Assembly: GCA_039000515.1 (NCBI GenBank)
Contig: JBCFYV010000012.1
Location: 31,674,821-31,738,820, forward strand
Source of the DNA: Timema cristinae
Lineage: Eukaryota; Arthropoda; Insecta; Phasmatodea; Timematidae
Direction of reading: 5' to 3'
Length of the DNA: 64,000 nucleotides
The notes beneath the pieces are model-generated. The model saw nothing but the letters and a program-made list of their open reading frames with translations, had not been told where the DNA came from and ran no database searches. Below, piece after piece: positions 44,769 through 50,499 of this stretch (the first letter of the stretch is position 1; every line of letters starts with the position of its first letter). A program made the position numbers and the translations under genes.

Positions 44769-45217
44769 GCACCGCGTCTTACTACCCGTTCGGGTTATAA
44801 TCACTTACACTAATGTGTAATGGTAGGGTGATTGTGAGATGAAATGAAGGACCTACAGTTTAACGTGGAATCCGAACCACGGTGGCGACCTGGTTGAGTC
44901 CTAGTTAAGTGTACTATTTTTACTTAAACGGTTTCCCACTTTCCCTCTATGAAAATTTGGGCACACTTCCTATAAACTCTACCTTCCTCATCCCTAACAA
45001 ATTAGTGTAATTATTAGTACAATAGTGTATACCCGAATGAGTAGTAAGACGCGATGACAAAAAAAAAACACCTTGACAATAATATATCTCATTATTGAGC
45101 AATAAATTGTGGTACCTTGTTGAAGGATCGCGGTAGGCGATGTTTGGGCGGCCTGTAAGGAAACCGAGGTTCTAACTTCAAACCTAAAGCGAGTTGTTCA
45201 TCTCTCCGTTGAGCCAT
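19116..45217 (-). CDS. PPP2R3A: PP2A B'' regulatory subunit (PPP2R3 family), 10 visible exons
   Basis: The product is a calcium-binding B'' regulatory subunit that directs the protein phosphatase 2A A/C core to its substrates. I assembled it from ten exons (listed separately), all with GT donors and AG acceptors. The frame-corrected product is about 467 residues. Conserved blocks appear in order: FYYPQGKP near residue 70, [10 protein letters not shown] near 115, [18 protein letters not shown] near 190, [16 protein letters not shown] near 216, [17 protein letters not shown] near 253, an EF-hand loop at 269-280 (D1, D3, D5), [11 protein letters not shown] in exon 7, a canonical EF-hand loop near 342-353 (D1, D3, D5, E12), [24 protein letters not shown] and [18 protein letters not shown]. 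Family members are about 450-575 residues in their short forms, so this resembles a short isoform; a longer isoform from upstream exons is possible. Exon 7 needs a one-base correction, and the C-terminal tail may continue beyond exon 10. Choosing the vertebrate A or B paralogue name is arbitrary here. Confidence 0.93.
19805..20754 (-). pseudogene. Transposase remnant, C-terminal half
   Basis: Frame-broken minus-strand coding sequence continues from the other side of the gypsy insertion. [13 protein letters not shown] is near 20,690 and [13 protein letters not shown] near 20,600. [11 protein letters not shown] near 20,440 is a candidate catalytic D followed by GGQNK. A 126-codon open segment at 19,808-20,188 contains [19 protein letters not shown] and ends in a stop. 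Confidence 0.75.
20760..21567 (-). repeat. Gypsy 3' LTR, interrupted
   Basis: The LTR sequence occupies 20,760-20,953 and 21,563-21,567, together 199 bp once the inserted element and one TA are removed. It is preceded on the minus strand by AGAGGGAGGAA (21,568-21,578), a good polypurine tract. Confidence 0.93.
20954..21560. mobile_element. 607-bp TA-flanked inverted-repeat element (pogo/Tigger-like MITE)
   Basis: Perfect 20-bp inverted ends, CAGTCAACTCTCGATTCTAC, are flanked by TA on both sides. Removing the element and one TA restores an LTR identical in this part to the other LTR. No transposase is encoded. TA target, CAGT ends and TIR length suggest mobilisation by a Tc1/mariner-pogo transposase; that is inference. 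Confidence 0.9.
21586..21807 (-). pseudogene. Gypsy integrase C-terminal tail
   Basis: A Q- and P-rich stretch ends [18 protein letters not shown] and stop, just before the polypurine tract. This resembles the RR..R.PP..Y tails of gypsy polyproteins. Confidence 0.6.
22018..22790 (-). pseudogene. Gypsy integrase remnant
   Basis: The N-terminal zinc-finger region ([25 protein letters not shown]) lies at 22,620-22,760. The catalytic core reads [26 protein letters not shown] and [14 protein letters not shown], with exactly 35 residues between the second D and the E (D,D35E). A frameshift near 22,590 separates the zinc finger from the core. Confidence 0.9.
22931..23412 (-). pseudogene. Gypsy RNase H remnant
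   Basis: [16 protein letters not shown] and [15 protein letters not shown] lead, after a frameshift near 23,265, into [11 protein letters not shown] and [14 protein letters not shown]. These include the catalytic aspartates of the gypsy RNase H domain. [11 protein letters not shown] marks its end. Confidence 0.88.
23454..24290 (-). pseudogene. Gypsy reverse transcriptase remnant
   Basis: [27 protein letters not shown] (the catalytic DD, with L in place of Y), [10 protein letters not shown] and [15 protein letters not shown] appear in order. A long open segment spans 23,454-23,963. The upstream part has frameshifts near 23,970 and 24,130. Confidence 0.88.
24550..24700 (-). pseudogene. Gypsy protease remnant
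   Basis: [20 protein letters not shown] followed by [13 protein letters not shown] is the retropepsin fold. The catalytic triplet D-S/T-G is D-S-K, so it is inactive. Confidence 0.75.
24805..25616 (-). pseudogene. Gypsy gag remnant
   Basis: The minus strand shows a degraded capsid region and then a nucleocapsid with two knuckles at about 24,810-24,910: [13 protein letters not shown] and [14 protein letters not shown]. The CX2CX3HX4C then CX2CX4HX4C pattern is usual for this gypsy lineage. The upstream frame is interrupted. Confidence 0.75.
25637..25835 (-). repeat. Gypsy 5' LTR
   Basis: This 199-bp LTR matches the 3' LTR except for about seven substitutions. On the minus strand it is followed by TTTGGCGATGAGG (25,624-25,636), the expected position of the primer-binding site. 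I could not assign a tRNA primer. Confidence 0.93.
25841..26545 (-). pseudogene. Transposase remnant, N-terminal half
   Basis: This minus-strand reading begins near 26,545 ([15 protein letters not shown]). It carries [13 protein letters not shown] near 26,330, [18 protein letters not shown] near 26,150 and [19 protein letters not shown] near 26,050, then a CDFC cysteine pair at about 25,930. It is interrupted at the AATAT target site of the gypsy element. An internal poly-A expansion at 26,478 adds a frameshift. Confidence 0.72.
26663..27267. other. PPP2R3 intron 9, 5' part
   Basis: AT-rich intron sequence between exon 9 and the transposon nest. Nothing recognised. Confidence 0.5.
27268..27441 (-). 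CDS. PPP2R3A: PPP2R3 exon 9
   Basis: The exon is 174 bases, phase 0 at both ends. The acceptor is ttttgtag|ATG and the donor CAGGAG|GTAAAA. It encodes [18 protein letters not shown], then [18 protein letters not shown] and [10 protein letters not shown]. It is followed by an intron of about 8 kb that holds the nested transposon cluster. Confidence 0.94.
28141..28269. repeat. Near-perfect long hairpin in PPP2R3 intron 8
   Basis: Two 51-base arms (28,141-28,191 and 28,219-28,269) are inverted complements with a single mismatch, separated by a 27-base loop. Arms begin TTCTATGGTATTTGAGTG. It is transcribed within the PPP2R3 primary transcript. It may be a foldback MITE or a small-RNA precursor. 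Confidence 0.85.
28443..28569 (-). CDS. PPP2R3A: PPP2R3 exon 8 (second EF-hand)
   Basis: The exon is 127 bases, phase 2 to phase 0. The acceptor is gtgtgcag|ATGC and the donor GTCAG|GTACAC. It encodes [18 protein letters not shown], a canonical 12-residue EF-hand loop with D, D, D and a closing E, followed by [18 protein letters not shown] and EDCLCQ. All residues expected to ligate calcium are present. Confidence 0.95.
28894..29046 (-). CDS. PPP2R3A: PPP2R3 exon 7, one base short (apparent frameshift)
   Basis: The acceptor is tttgaag|CCC and the donor TTCAG|GTAACA. The 5' part reads [18 protein letters not shown] in frame with exon 6. The 3' part reads [17 protein letters not shown] and ends in phase 2, in frame with exon 8. 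The two parts are in different frames. The exon is 153 bases, whereas the flanking phases need 154 (or 151), and read straight through it meets a TGA near 28,969. The break falls in a variable linker between conserved blocks. A sequencing or assembly indel seems likelier than a null allele, but I cannot tell from one sequence. Confidence 0.88.
29537..29775. repeat. Foldback element in PPP2R3 intron 6
   Basis: Imperfect inverted arms of about 110 bases (starting GAAGACCCCAGT, ending GGTCTTC) fold around a short centre near 29,655. No coding capacity. Probably a foldback MITE; the target duplication is unclear. Confidence 0.65.
30143..30386 (-). CDS. PPP2R3A: PPP2R3 exon 6 (first EF-hand)
   Basis: The exon is 244 bases, phase 0 to phase 1. 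The acceptor is gtgcag|GTGATAG and the donor CATG|GTCAGT. It encodes [16 protein letters not shown], an acidic EEEEDINQ turn, [17 protein letters not shown] and the first EF-hand loop, with aspartates at loop positions 1, 3, 5 and 12. It is the longest coding exon and the clearest single diagnostic of the family. Confidence 0.95.
30448..30933. mobile_element. 486-bp MITE in PPP2R3 intron 5
   Basis: Perfect 19-base inverted ends, AGAGCCCCATAAAAATGGT, bound an AT-rich non-coding interior. The near end is about 62 bases upstream of the exon 6 acceptor. I could not define a target duplication, so the superfamily is open. Confidence 0.72.
30934..31910. other. PPP2R3 intron 5, AT-rich part
   Basis: No feature recognised except homopolymer T and A runs near 31,485 and 31,637. 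Confidence 0.45.
31911..34037 (-). mobile_element. pogo/Tigger-like DNA transposon (2,127 bp)
   Basis: Inverted ends CAGTAGAAGCTCTTTA are flanked by TA at 31,909-31,910 and 34,038-34,039. The interior holds a broken minus-strand transposase of the pogo/Tigger (jerky-like) type. The element lies in PPP2R3 intron 5 in the same orientation as the gene. Confidence 0.92.
32218..33738 (-). pseudogene. Tigger-like transposase pseudogene
   Basis: The N-terminus at 33,738 begins MFSKPRTTF and shows a CENP-B/psq-type helix-turn-helix ([31 protein letters not shown]). A second CENP-B-like domain at 33,351-33,545 includes [14 protein letters not shown]. The DDE core at 32,705-33,250 includes [15 protein letters not shown] and [17 protein letters not shown]. 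The C-terminus at 32,218-32,475 is acidic. At least three frame changes and stops break it. Confidence 0.9.
34390..34567 (-). CDS. PPP2R3A: PPP2R3 exon 5
   Basis: The exon is 178 bases, phase 2 to phase 0. The acceptor is cccacag|GTTGC and the donor ATACG|GTAAAT. It encodes [17 protein letters not shown], a [18 protein letters not shown] segment and [18 protein letters not shown]. The split lysine codon (AA|G) joins cleanly to exon 4, which confirms the pairing of these two exons. Confidence 0.94.
35117..36029. other. PPP2R3 intron 4, mostly AT-rich
   Basis: A CAGTGGCGGATTTAAAATG at 35,586 and a weakly complementary stretch near 35,995-36,020 hint at an old hAT-type element. The match is too poor to call. 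Confidence 0.3.
36030..36355 (+). repeat. Repeat R1 with the best hammerhead motif
   Basis: This R1 copy is in antisense orientation to PPP2R3, in intron 4. The hammerhead motif is at 36,136-36,191. Stem I pairs CACTCCTCC (36,138-36,146) with GGGGGAGTG (36,179-36,187), nine pairs with one G-U. The core CTGATGA is at 36,147-36,153. Stem II is GTTC/GAAT with a CGATA loop. GAAA is at 36,167-36,170, stem III is ACC-TA-GGC (the closing A-U is now A-C), and C is at the cleavage position 36,178. The rest of the repeat matches the copy at 14,355. Confidence 0.8.
36136..36191 (+). ncRNA. Candidate type I hammerhead ribozyme
   Basis: All catalytic-core positions are present: CUGAUGA, GAAA and a C before the scissile bond. 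Stem I is open, so the two ends of the motif pair; stem III is a two- to three-pair minihelix. That is the layout described for hammerheads carried by Penelope-like elements and related retroelements. The only core-adjacent damage is the A15.1-U16.1 pair, here A-C. Copies at 14,485 and 38,183 keep the same layout. Activity is inferred, not shown. Confidence 0.65.
36356..36846. other. PPP2R3 intron 4, no feature recognised
   Basis: AT-rich, without coding motif or clear repeat. Confidence 0.4.
36847..37011. repeat. Inverted repeat next to the exon 4 donor
   Basis: Arms of 37 bases (36,847-36,883 and 36,975-37,011; AGAAGGTTCTTTATTGCAAA) are complementary with two or three mismatches around a 91-base centre. 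The match extends weakly outward on both sides. The nearer arm ends about 40 bases from the exon 4 splice donor at 37,052. Confidence 0.75.
37053..37156 (-). CDS. PPP2R3A: PPP2R3 exon 4
   Basis: The exon is 104 bases, phase 0 to phase 2. The acceptor is cttgcag|GCC and the donor AAAAA|GTTAGT. It encodes [20 protein letters not shown] and then [12 protein letters not shown], strongly conserved in the B'' family. A foldback element lies about 40 bases beyond the donor (see the 36,847-37,011 entry). Confidence 0.93.
37340..37592 (+). mobile_element. tRNA-derived SINE, family B
   Basis: Plus-strand copy: head GGCTGCCTGGTCTAACACG with B box GATTTGAATCTCGG, middle AATGCGGGTACACTTCCT, tail CTGAATGGGTGGTAAGAGC. 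Located in PPP2R3 intron 3. Confidence 0.82.
37690..37880 (-). mobile_element. SINE family A, diverged
   Basis: The plus strand starts with the shared SINE tail in complement (CGCGTCTACTACCCTTCGGG), then a SINE-A body with several short deletions. The head is lost. Confidence 0.55.
37925..38285 (-). repeat. Repeat R1, twin-primed inverted copy
   Basis: The 3' half of R1 lies on the minus strand at 37,925-38,095, and the 5' half lies on the plus strand at 38,096-38,285, joined back to back. The 5' half carries a hammerhead-like motif at 38,183-38,235: CTGATGA, stem II GTTT/GAAT, GAAA, ACT-TA-GGT and a T at the cleavage position, with a poor stem I. Inverted 5' plus sense 3' parts are the signature of twin priming during target-primed reverse transcription. 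Confidence 0.75.
38308..38401 (+). repeat. Hairpin with CTGAGGA...GAAA
   Basis: CTTCAATAT (38,308-38,316) pairs with ATATTGAAG (38,393-38,401). Inside lie CTGAGGA, a GATGC/GCATC hairpin and GAAA. It resembles a hammerhead, but an extra A separates CTGAGGA from stem II and no stem I joins directly, so it is listed as a structured repeat only. Confidence 0.45.
38402..40814. other. PPP2R3 intron 3, mostly unassigned
   Basis: AT-rich with a C-rich patch at 39,848-39,925. A short segment at 38,785-38,855 (TTTACATC...GTTTCCAG...CTGGGTCAG) has a weak counterpart at 61,917-61,965, so it may be a minor repeat. No exon recognised. Confidence 0.4.
40815..40935 (+). repeat. tRNA-like repeat, family C
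   Basis: The second copy of the 9,757 repeat, with the same upstream GAATAATGACC segment, a tRNA-like CCTGGATAGCTCAGTGG and a degraded T-arm (CGGCTCTTATTCTCG). Not a functional tRNA. Confidence 0.55.
40990..41748. mobile_element. Inverted-repeat element containing a tRNA-half palindrome
   Basis: The ends are inverted: ATCATGATCAACTTAAC near 40,998 and GTTAAGTTGATCATGA at about 41,730-41,745, with complementary CCGG-containing flanks. The interior right part repeats TTAAGTTAACTG several times (41,631-41,725). No coding sequence. Probably a non-autonomous element in PPP2R3 intron 3. Confidence 0.55.
41292..41424. repeat. Near-perfect palindrome of two tRNA-like 3' halves
   Basis: Left arm 41,292-41,356 and right arm 41,361-41,424 are inverted complements with few mismatches and almost no loop. 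Each arm is the 3' half of the family C tRNA-like repeat: anticodon-side CTAAGCCAAAG, T-arm GTTTGATTCCCAT or its complement, CCAGGTG and the AATTTTCA tail. The two B-box-like T-arms therefore face opposite ways. Confidence 0.85.
41749..42256. other. PPP2R3 intron 3, 5' end
   Basis: AT-rich intron with a G-rich run at 41,788-41,804. Nothing recognised. Confidence 0.4.
42257..42386 (-). CDS. PPP2R3A: PPP2R3 exon 3
   Basis: The exon is 130 bases, entering in phase 2 and ending in phase 0. The acceptor is tttcag|GTTC and the donor AAAG|GTACCG. It encodes RFYYPQGKP, then a helix including [18 protein letters not shown] and KFHLVTK. This is the start of the conserved B'' region that contacts the PP2A scaffold in known structures of the family. 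Confidence 0.93.
43020..43100. repeat. AT and GT dinucleotide repeats in intron 2
   Basis: A TA-rich run at 43,021-43,065 is followed by GTGTGTGCATGTGTGTG near 43,075-43,093. Confidence 0.85.
43177..43280 (-). CDS. PPP2R3A: PPP2R3 exon 2
   Basis: The exon is 104 bases, entering in phase 0 and leaving in phase 2. The acceptor is ttgcag|ACC and the donor CCAG|GTGAAA. It encodes a polar linker beginning [17 protein letters not shown] and ending RNVHIP. The isoleucine-proline at the end leads into the conserved RFYYP block of exon 3, as in other family members. Confidence 0.88.
43281..44640. other. PPP2R3 intron 1, no gene recognised
   Basis: AT-rich, with a C homopolymer at about 44,597-44,610. 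No exon or element recognised. Confidence 0.4.
44645..45060 (+). mobile_element. SINE family B, split by a SINE-A insertion
   Basis: The head (CCCGCTTCAGTGGCAGCATG, B box GGTTTGAGTCC) is at 44,645-44,734. The body and tail resume at 44,907-45,060 (TTTGGGCACACTTCCT, CCGAATGAGTAGTAAGACGC). The interruption has its own target duplication. Located in intron 1, close to exon 1. Confidence 0.85.
44735..44893 (-). mobile_element. 5'-truncated SINE-A nested in SINE-B
   Basis: In complement it carries the SINE-A end (GTGGTTCGGATTCCACG..., GAACGGGTAGTAAGACGC) and an AAT tail. It is flanked by a perfect 13-bp duplication, TTGAGTCCTAGTT, at 44,722-44,734 and 44,894-44,906. This proves retrotransposition by target-primed reverse transcription. 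Confidence 0.93.
45116..45217 (-). CDS. PPP2R3A: PPP2R3 exon 1 (start codon)
   Basis: This exon has 102 coding bases giving 34 residues, beginning [12 protein letters not shown] and ending in a basic, proline-rich stretch [13 protein letters not shown]. The donor is AAG|GTACC and the exon ends in phase 0. The ATG at 45,217 has G at -3 and G at +4. No acceptor AG lies immediately before it, and an ATG in another frame just upstream meets a stop at once. It is therefore taken as the first coding exon of a short isoform; that assignment is inference. Confidence 0.8.
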
Positions 45218-45760
45218 TACCCGGCACGCATAGCACCATAACCTCACATTCCTCATGATAACCACCGCTTTCCCCCTCCCAGACCATTATTGAAGGTGCC
45301 GATTGTTCCGTTATCAGTTCACTTAAACCTCACGATGCCGCTAACTGATCACACTTTGCCACACACGCAGGCCACAACTGGGCCTAGACGCCAACATCAC
45401 GTGAACAATGTCACAACAATACAAGCACAGACTTATCCGCGCACACCTCACATTATCCACCTAAATCACTCCCAATCTCTTTATGGCAATTCACAAAATG
45501 TTAATAACAAGTAAACAAGAACTTCTTTGTAAGCGAGTAAAGATGACATTTCGCAATATTAACTTAAAATAATCCTTGTATTTAAAAACTCCAATTTGAA
45601 CAAACTACGAGTTTTTGTATTTAAAGCGCGCTCACGCGTTCCAACTTTGCGTAGGTACGAGTTCGAGGCCAGAGCTGCGCAGGATTTTAGTGCGCACTTA
45701 CGCGCTCTCCACGCCTGGTTTGAATTTATAATGTTCTATTCACATTAAAGGAATTGGCTT
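45218..45760 (-). promoter_or_regulatory. Probable PPP2R3 promoter and 5' UTR
   Basis: This is the stretch immediately upstream of exon 1. It is visibly richer in G+C and CpG than the flanking introns, most of all at about 45,620-45,720, where several GCGC and CGCG words cluster. No clear TATA box is visible on the minus strand. A CpG-rich, TATA-less promoter fits a broadly expressed PP2A subunit. Promoter function is inferred from position and composition only. Confidence 0.4.
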
Positions 45761-45974
45761 CTCCTTCCTCACTCAGACGTTATGTAATTTTATTGTTAAT
45801 AGTCCATCTCGGATAGGTTAAGCGTGAGCACAAACGGTGTTTATCTTCTTACCAACGAGGACGAAGTTTGGAGAAGGAATTTAAACTTTTTTAATAATTG
45901 TTCATCTTACCAAACGAGTAATTTGAAGTATTTCTTTCATTCGGTTATATTTTTTAATTAATGTTCTAATCACA

Positions 45975-47135
45975 ATAAACATGTTCGCAGATGATAAATT
46001 CTCTAAATAGGATCAAACAAATATACCACCACTACTTAATGATATGCAACATGATCTAAATATCATAGTTAAAAGGGCTAGGTAAAAAAAGAATGTTGAT
46101 AAAACGAAGAGAAAACTAACATTATATTTTCTAAGGTCAATACTATTATCAATCCAAACAGCAACATTTTAATAAATAACTAAGAAATATATAGGGTGGA
46201 ACAAGTTACATATTTGGGTTTGATTATAGATAGTAGTTTAACTTGGTATCCTCACATAAATTATATAATAGAAAAAATTAACCATACAATAGGGGTCCTA
46301 CACAGGCTGAAGTATTATGTTAGTCAAGCTAGCATAAAGCAACTAAACTACTCTTTAATCCACTGTCATTTAAATTATATAATTATTACATGGTATGATA
46401 CTAATAAAAGCAAGTTTGATGAATTATAAATACTACAAAAGAGAGCAATTAAAATGTTATTCAAGCTACCACTTTTTACGCCATCCAAACAAATATACCA
46501 CCTTTAGAACTTTGTGCTGACTTAAATTCTGTCAGGGCAATACAAAAAATTCGTTTAAATAGTACATTAAGTAACATTAATTTAAATTTTAGATCAACCA
46601 TTCACAGTCATGTCACCAGGAATTCTGAAAAGTTGAATTTGGTACACATCCATTCGAAGAAATATGGCTATTATAGCTTCAAATATGTAGCTCTACAGAA
46701 ATATAATAGCTTGCCTTCGCATGTGAGGTCTATCAAGAACCTCTAACCGATTTAAAAAAGAAGTTAGTAATATACGTTGGAAAAAAATTCTCTAAATTTC
46801 TTTCTTTTTTTCCCTTATAGTCTTTTGTTTACCTCTTGTGTCACTAAATTATTATATATTGACTGTGTATCAAGCCACCATATTGTATTTTATCTGTACA
46901 TCGTATAGCTTCTCATGTAATAATGTTGTATGATTTCACTATTATACATGTCTATAATACGCCTATTATATTTTATCTTGTGTGTTATAGTTTTGGCTAT
47001 TCCTGCCAAATGTACCTCCATTTTTTTTGTCTATAATCCAGCAAAATTGTATTGTTATTGTGTATAGATAGAGTTTTTTAATTTTTTTGTTATTAGGTAT
47101 TTGAAGCATGTTGGAAAGACCTATAAATAAATAGG
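45975..47135 (+). mobile_element. CR1/jockey-like LINE 3' fragment
   Basis: Plus-strand frames read MFADD (RT catalytic region), LLNDMQHDLNIIV, VTYLGLIIDSSLTWYPHI, IGVLHRLKYYVSQASIKQL and YSLIHCHLNYIIITWYD (RT thumb and connection), then a frame-broken tail. The 3' untranslated part ends in ATAAATAAATA at about 47,125. It is a different LINE family from the one at 831 and 10,250, with multiple stops. Confidence 0.82.
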
Positions 47136-47390
47136 ACACGAACAGCCAATAAAATAAATTGCTTCGGCAGATAACTAAAAGCTAAAAGAATAATAGTTTG
47201 TCTACATCCCTTCTCAAATGAACCTGTATTTATTATAACAGTAAAAAAAGTCGAGTTTAGGCAATCTTTTCTTGTTAAAGCCGTCTCGTGTGCAGCTGCA
47301 AAGTAATTTAGATCAGACGACCGACAAATAGGCAGTGTACGCTAGAAGAGGGGAAGGGCCAGTGGGTGTAGTGGGCACAAGATTTTTTTT

Positions 47391-47745
47391 TTAGCACCGC
47401 GTCTTACTAACTGTTCGGTTATAAGCTGGCACAAGTACTAATAGTTAAATGTTTAAATAAGATAATCTACACTTGAATTAAACAATTTTAACTAAGCTGA
47501 AGGGAGATAATGATAAAATTAATGTATCATAATTGTTCGACCACGACTTAATTCCAGTCCGAAATACTCATACTTAATCACACTAACGTGGCAGGTATGG
47601 AGAAGGTAAGTTTATGAAGAAGTGTTGTATTTGCGTGCATAAAGAGTGTAAAATAATTTAAAGAAAATAATCATGCCGAAATTTGAATACCATCTCTCCG
47701 TCATCGGAAAAATCAGTCTAGACGAGCTTGACTTTTCTCCACGTA
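47391..47745 (-). mobile_element. SINE family B, interrupted
   Basis: The tail (AGCACCGCGTCTTACTAAC on the plus strand) at 47,391 and the body and head at 47,590-47,745 are separated by about 135 bases of unrelated AT-rich DNA at 47,455-47,589. Confidence 0.65.
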
Positions 47746-48534
47746 CTTGCCGATGCTTGTTGAAAGTTAAAAAAAAATCTCGTATTAAAGTTATTTAGAT
47801 GGTTTAGTAATTTATTTATAAATTTTACTAAAAAAGATGTTTTTTATTAGTGCACGTTCCAAGGGTTGATGTAAGCGTATATTTATATTATCCGCAAAGC
47901 CTCTGAAGTGTGAATGAGAACAATGCATCTATCCAAATTTTTATTGAGTGGTATAAAATGTAATTTGTACCTACCCAGAATTTACAAACAAACAAAACAT
48001 AACTGCCATTTGTTTATACAGGATAAGTTATACGTCTATTATGTATATTTTGTGTACAAAATATTGTGAATAACTTGTAGACACCCGCTGTCAGACAATT
48101 TCAGAGGAAGAGAACTACGATCCCTCTTTCTTACAAATCTTTACCTAGCCACTCATATCATTTCAGAAACAATTTCACCCAAACTAAAAGCGTTCGTGCG
48201 CCTCTGAACCTTTGACGATAGGGCTCATTGCCAGTCAAGCTTGCACATGTGGCCAATAGATTGGCACGTTTCTAGTTTGGCCCGGCTTCAAGGGAACGCA
48301 GTCCAGCCTGCGGTAAAAAAAACCGTAGTTAGAAAGAAGTATGATGTTAACAGGGGCAGAATGAAGAGCAGCAGCTCACGTACATACCTCCCAAATATAA
48401 CACACGCATGCGAAATAAAGAGTGTTCATCCTACTGGCTTACACTGCTTGTATATTAACTTCAAGGGCAATACCTACTTGAGGGGAGATATCCTCACACT
48501 GCGGTATTTTACGAGTGTGGCAAAACCACTATAA
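47746..48534. other. Unassigned stretch
   Basis: The part at 48,060-48,530 is less AT-rich than the introns and has a 97-codon open frame (48,241-48,534) with no family resemblance. I do not call it a gene. Confidence 0.35.
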
Positions 48535-48642
48535 AAAGCCTTAATATTAAATCCAGCCTTTGATCAGTGGCAGCAGTGTAAACACTGAACTGTGTTCTTT
48601 TTTTCACTGTAAGAGCCATAATTTTTATGTGTTCCCTTAAGG
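48535..48642 (+). repeat. Repeat R1, 3' half, interrupted by a hAT element
   Basis: Matches R1 from the ...GTGTAAACACTGAACTGTG segment onward. It resumes after the hAT element at about 49,743-49,790 (TTCCTATCTTCTTTCCTGTA). Confidence 0.6.
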
Positions 48643-48754
48643 CAGTGGTTTCCAACTTTTTTCAGGATTTGTCTCCAAATTTAGTCTTTTGAGACCATCG
48701 CGACCCCTTGGTAACTTACAGGCATTTAAATCCTAGTTTTAAATTATTATTTTC

Positions 48755-48965
48755 ACATAACCTTACCACCCGCCCAGGATATTCTCATTTAATCCCAATT
48801 GTGGTTGGGGAGTGGGTAGAAATTAGAGGTCATATTATTATTGCGTGGTAGGAGAAGGGGTAAACCGTTTAGGACAAATCACCCCAACACCCGACCGGAA
48901 TTTGAATCCCAACCTCATCACAGACAAACCCAACTAAATTGACGTTAAGACCTCGTGCTTGATTT
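48755..48965 (-). mobile_element. SINE-B, diverged
   Basis: The body and head are recognisable in complement (ACCGTTTAGGACAAATCACC, CGGAATTTGAATCCCAACC). The tail is degraded. Confidence 0.6.
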
Positions 48966-49175
48966 AACTGTTAAAAATTGCTCATCTAATGACCATACGA
49001 ATGCTACAAAGGGCTAGCGGTGCTATACTAAACACAGGACGACACCCACTTAGATCAGAATGGATTCATATGCAAAACTGGCCCTTTCTATTCGAGTTTA
49101 GGTAGGTGTCGACAATTTTTTTAAGTCAGGGTATTAAACTGGCATTAATACTGCAAAAGATAATAATAATAATAC

Positions 49176-49421
49176 TTAGAACCGCGTCTTACTATCCGTT
49201 TGGGTTATACGCTTAAGTACTAATCAGGCTAATGGGTTAGGAATTGGGAAAATTCAATATAAATTAAGTGAGCCCGCATTTTCGTAGAGGGAGAGTCAAA
49301 AACTATTTAGGGAAAACCACCCCTAGTTTACCCGAGCGAGATTCAAACCTCGATCTCCTCGTCCTCGACAGTCTAGCTCAAAACGAAACTAGCGAGTTAG
49401 CTAACTATGCCACCGAGGCAG
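49176..49421 (-). mobile_element. tRNA-derived SINE, family B
   Basis: Well-preserved copy: tail ACTATCCGTTTGGGTTATA, head with GATTCAAACCTCGATCTCC and TATGCCACCGAGGCAGG, all in complement. It lies inside the hAT-like element. Confidence 0.85.
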
Positions 49422-49790
49422 GTATCTCAGAAAAGAATCAACGATCCCAGTGGGTATTTCAGAAGGTATGTTGGCAGTACCATTCGCCCAAACACGAGAC
49501 TGCTATAGTAAACTAAGTCTGCAAGCAAGTGTCATAATTGACTAATCAAAAGGAGCATATAAGCAGTAACTTTACAGGTTTTTTTAAAATATAATTTTAA
49601 CCACCTACACATTCTTTAAAAAGTTTTGTACCCTCCTAGAACTATTATAATCAATTTAAAAAGGAAATATAAAGCAATAACCTTAGCAATCATTTCGATC
49701 TCATCCGAAACACGCCGTGACCCCGAGGTTGGAAACCACTGCTGTGTTCCTATCTTCTTTCCTGTAGCTTCTTCCACGTTACAACAAAAC

Positions 49791-50499
49791 GCACGCTGCT
49801 CAAAAAGTGAAAAGAAGTTTCCCCTAAAGAAACAATTCTATCTTAGAATTTCCTGTCGTGACCATGTGGTCATTGTTAAAAACGACTATTTGTTTGAAGA
49901 AGGCTGGATCAATGTGTATTACCGTTCATTTTTATTTAAGAACTGTGACATTTCGCGTGAAACGTCGTTGAAAATAAGCCAGATTTACGTTTACATAATT
50001 TTATTGGAACTATAAAACTTAAAACTGTAAGGTTTTTAATTTTATAGAGAAATGTTGATGATTATTTTTACCTTATCTTGGCGTGAGCCATATTTTAAAA
50101 TAACAAAATGCTTTTCTAAATAAAGGGGGAATTTTCGAGGAATTTGGCATGTCTCAGCGCTCGGGTAGGCGGTCCCCTTAGTGGGAAGCACTATACAATA
50201 TGCTGTAAGATGTCCTTCCGTGTTGATCGCCATTCCTTGTACAATTGTCATTGTACTAAGCGGCAGTAGAAAGCCGGTGACTGTAGTATCTGTAGTATAA
50301 ACCAAGTTAGATGGATTTTTTGAATTTTCAAAGTGGAAAATGTCAACTTTTAAACTATATCTACAAATCCATTTATATATAATTATGTATAGGGTCATAT
50401 AAAATAGTTTTGTATTTATTCCAGTAAACACCAAACTCGAGTAATGTTAAAAGTCAATATTTAGCCTAAGCGTAACTGTACAATATCTCAGCTACCTAG
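49791..50499. other. Unassigned stretch
   Basis: Two open frames of about 130 codons exist, one per strand (49,626-50,015 and 50,042-50,434). Neither shows a recognisable domain, signal peptide or codon pattern, so I do not call them genes. Confidence 0.35.

Larger units (their letters stand above)
48643..49741. mobile_element. hAT-like non-autonomous element
   Basis: Inverted ends CAGTGGTTTCCAAC (48,643 and 49,741) are typical of hAT/Charlie-type elements. A possible 8-bp duplication TGTGTTCC lies at 48,628-48,635 and 49,743-49,750, offset from the ends by seven and one bases. No transposase seen. It contains two later SINE-B insertions and sits in an R1 repeat. Confidence 0.7.

Noticed and set aside
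45290..45514. Plus-strand 74-codon frame upstream of PPP2R3 as a divergent gene
   Set aside because: Low-complexity H/T/N-rich composition, no family, and it overlaps the likely promoter.
49626..50015. 129-codon open frame on the plus strand as a host gene
   Set aside because: It begins inside the end of a hAT-like element and repeat R1, and has no conserved motif.
50042..50434. 130-codon open frame on the minus strand as a host gene
   Set aside because: No recognisable domain, no splice-linked partner, and the lengths are expected by chance in AT-poor patches.
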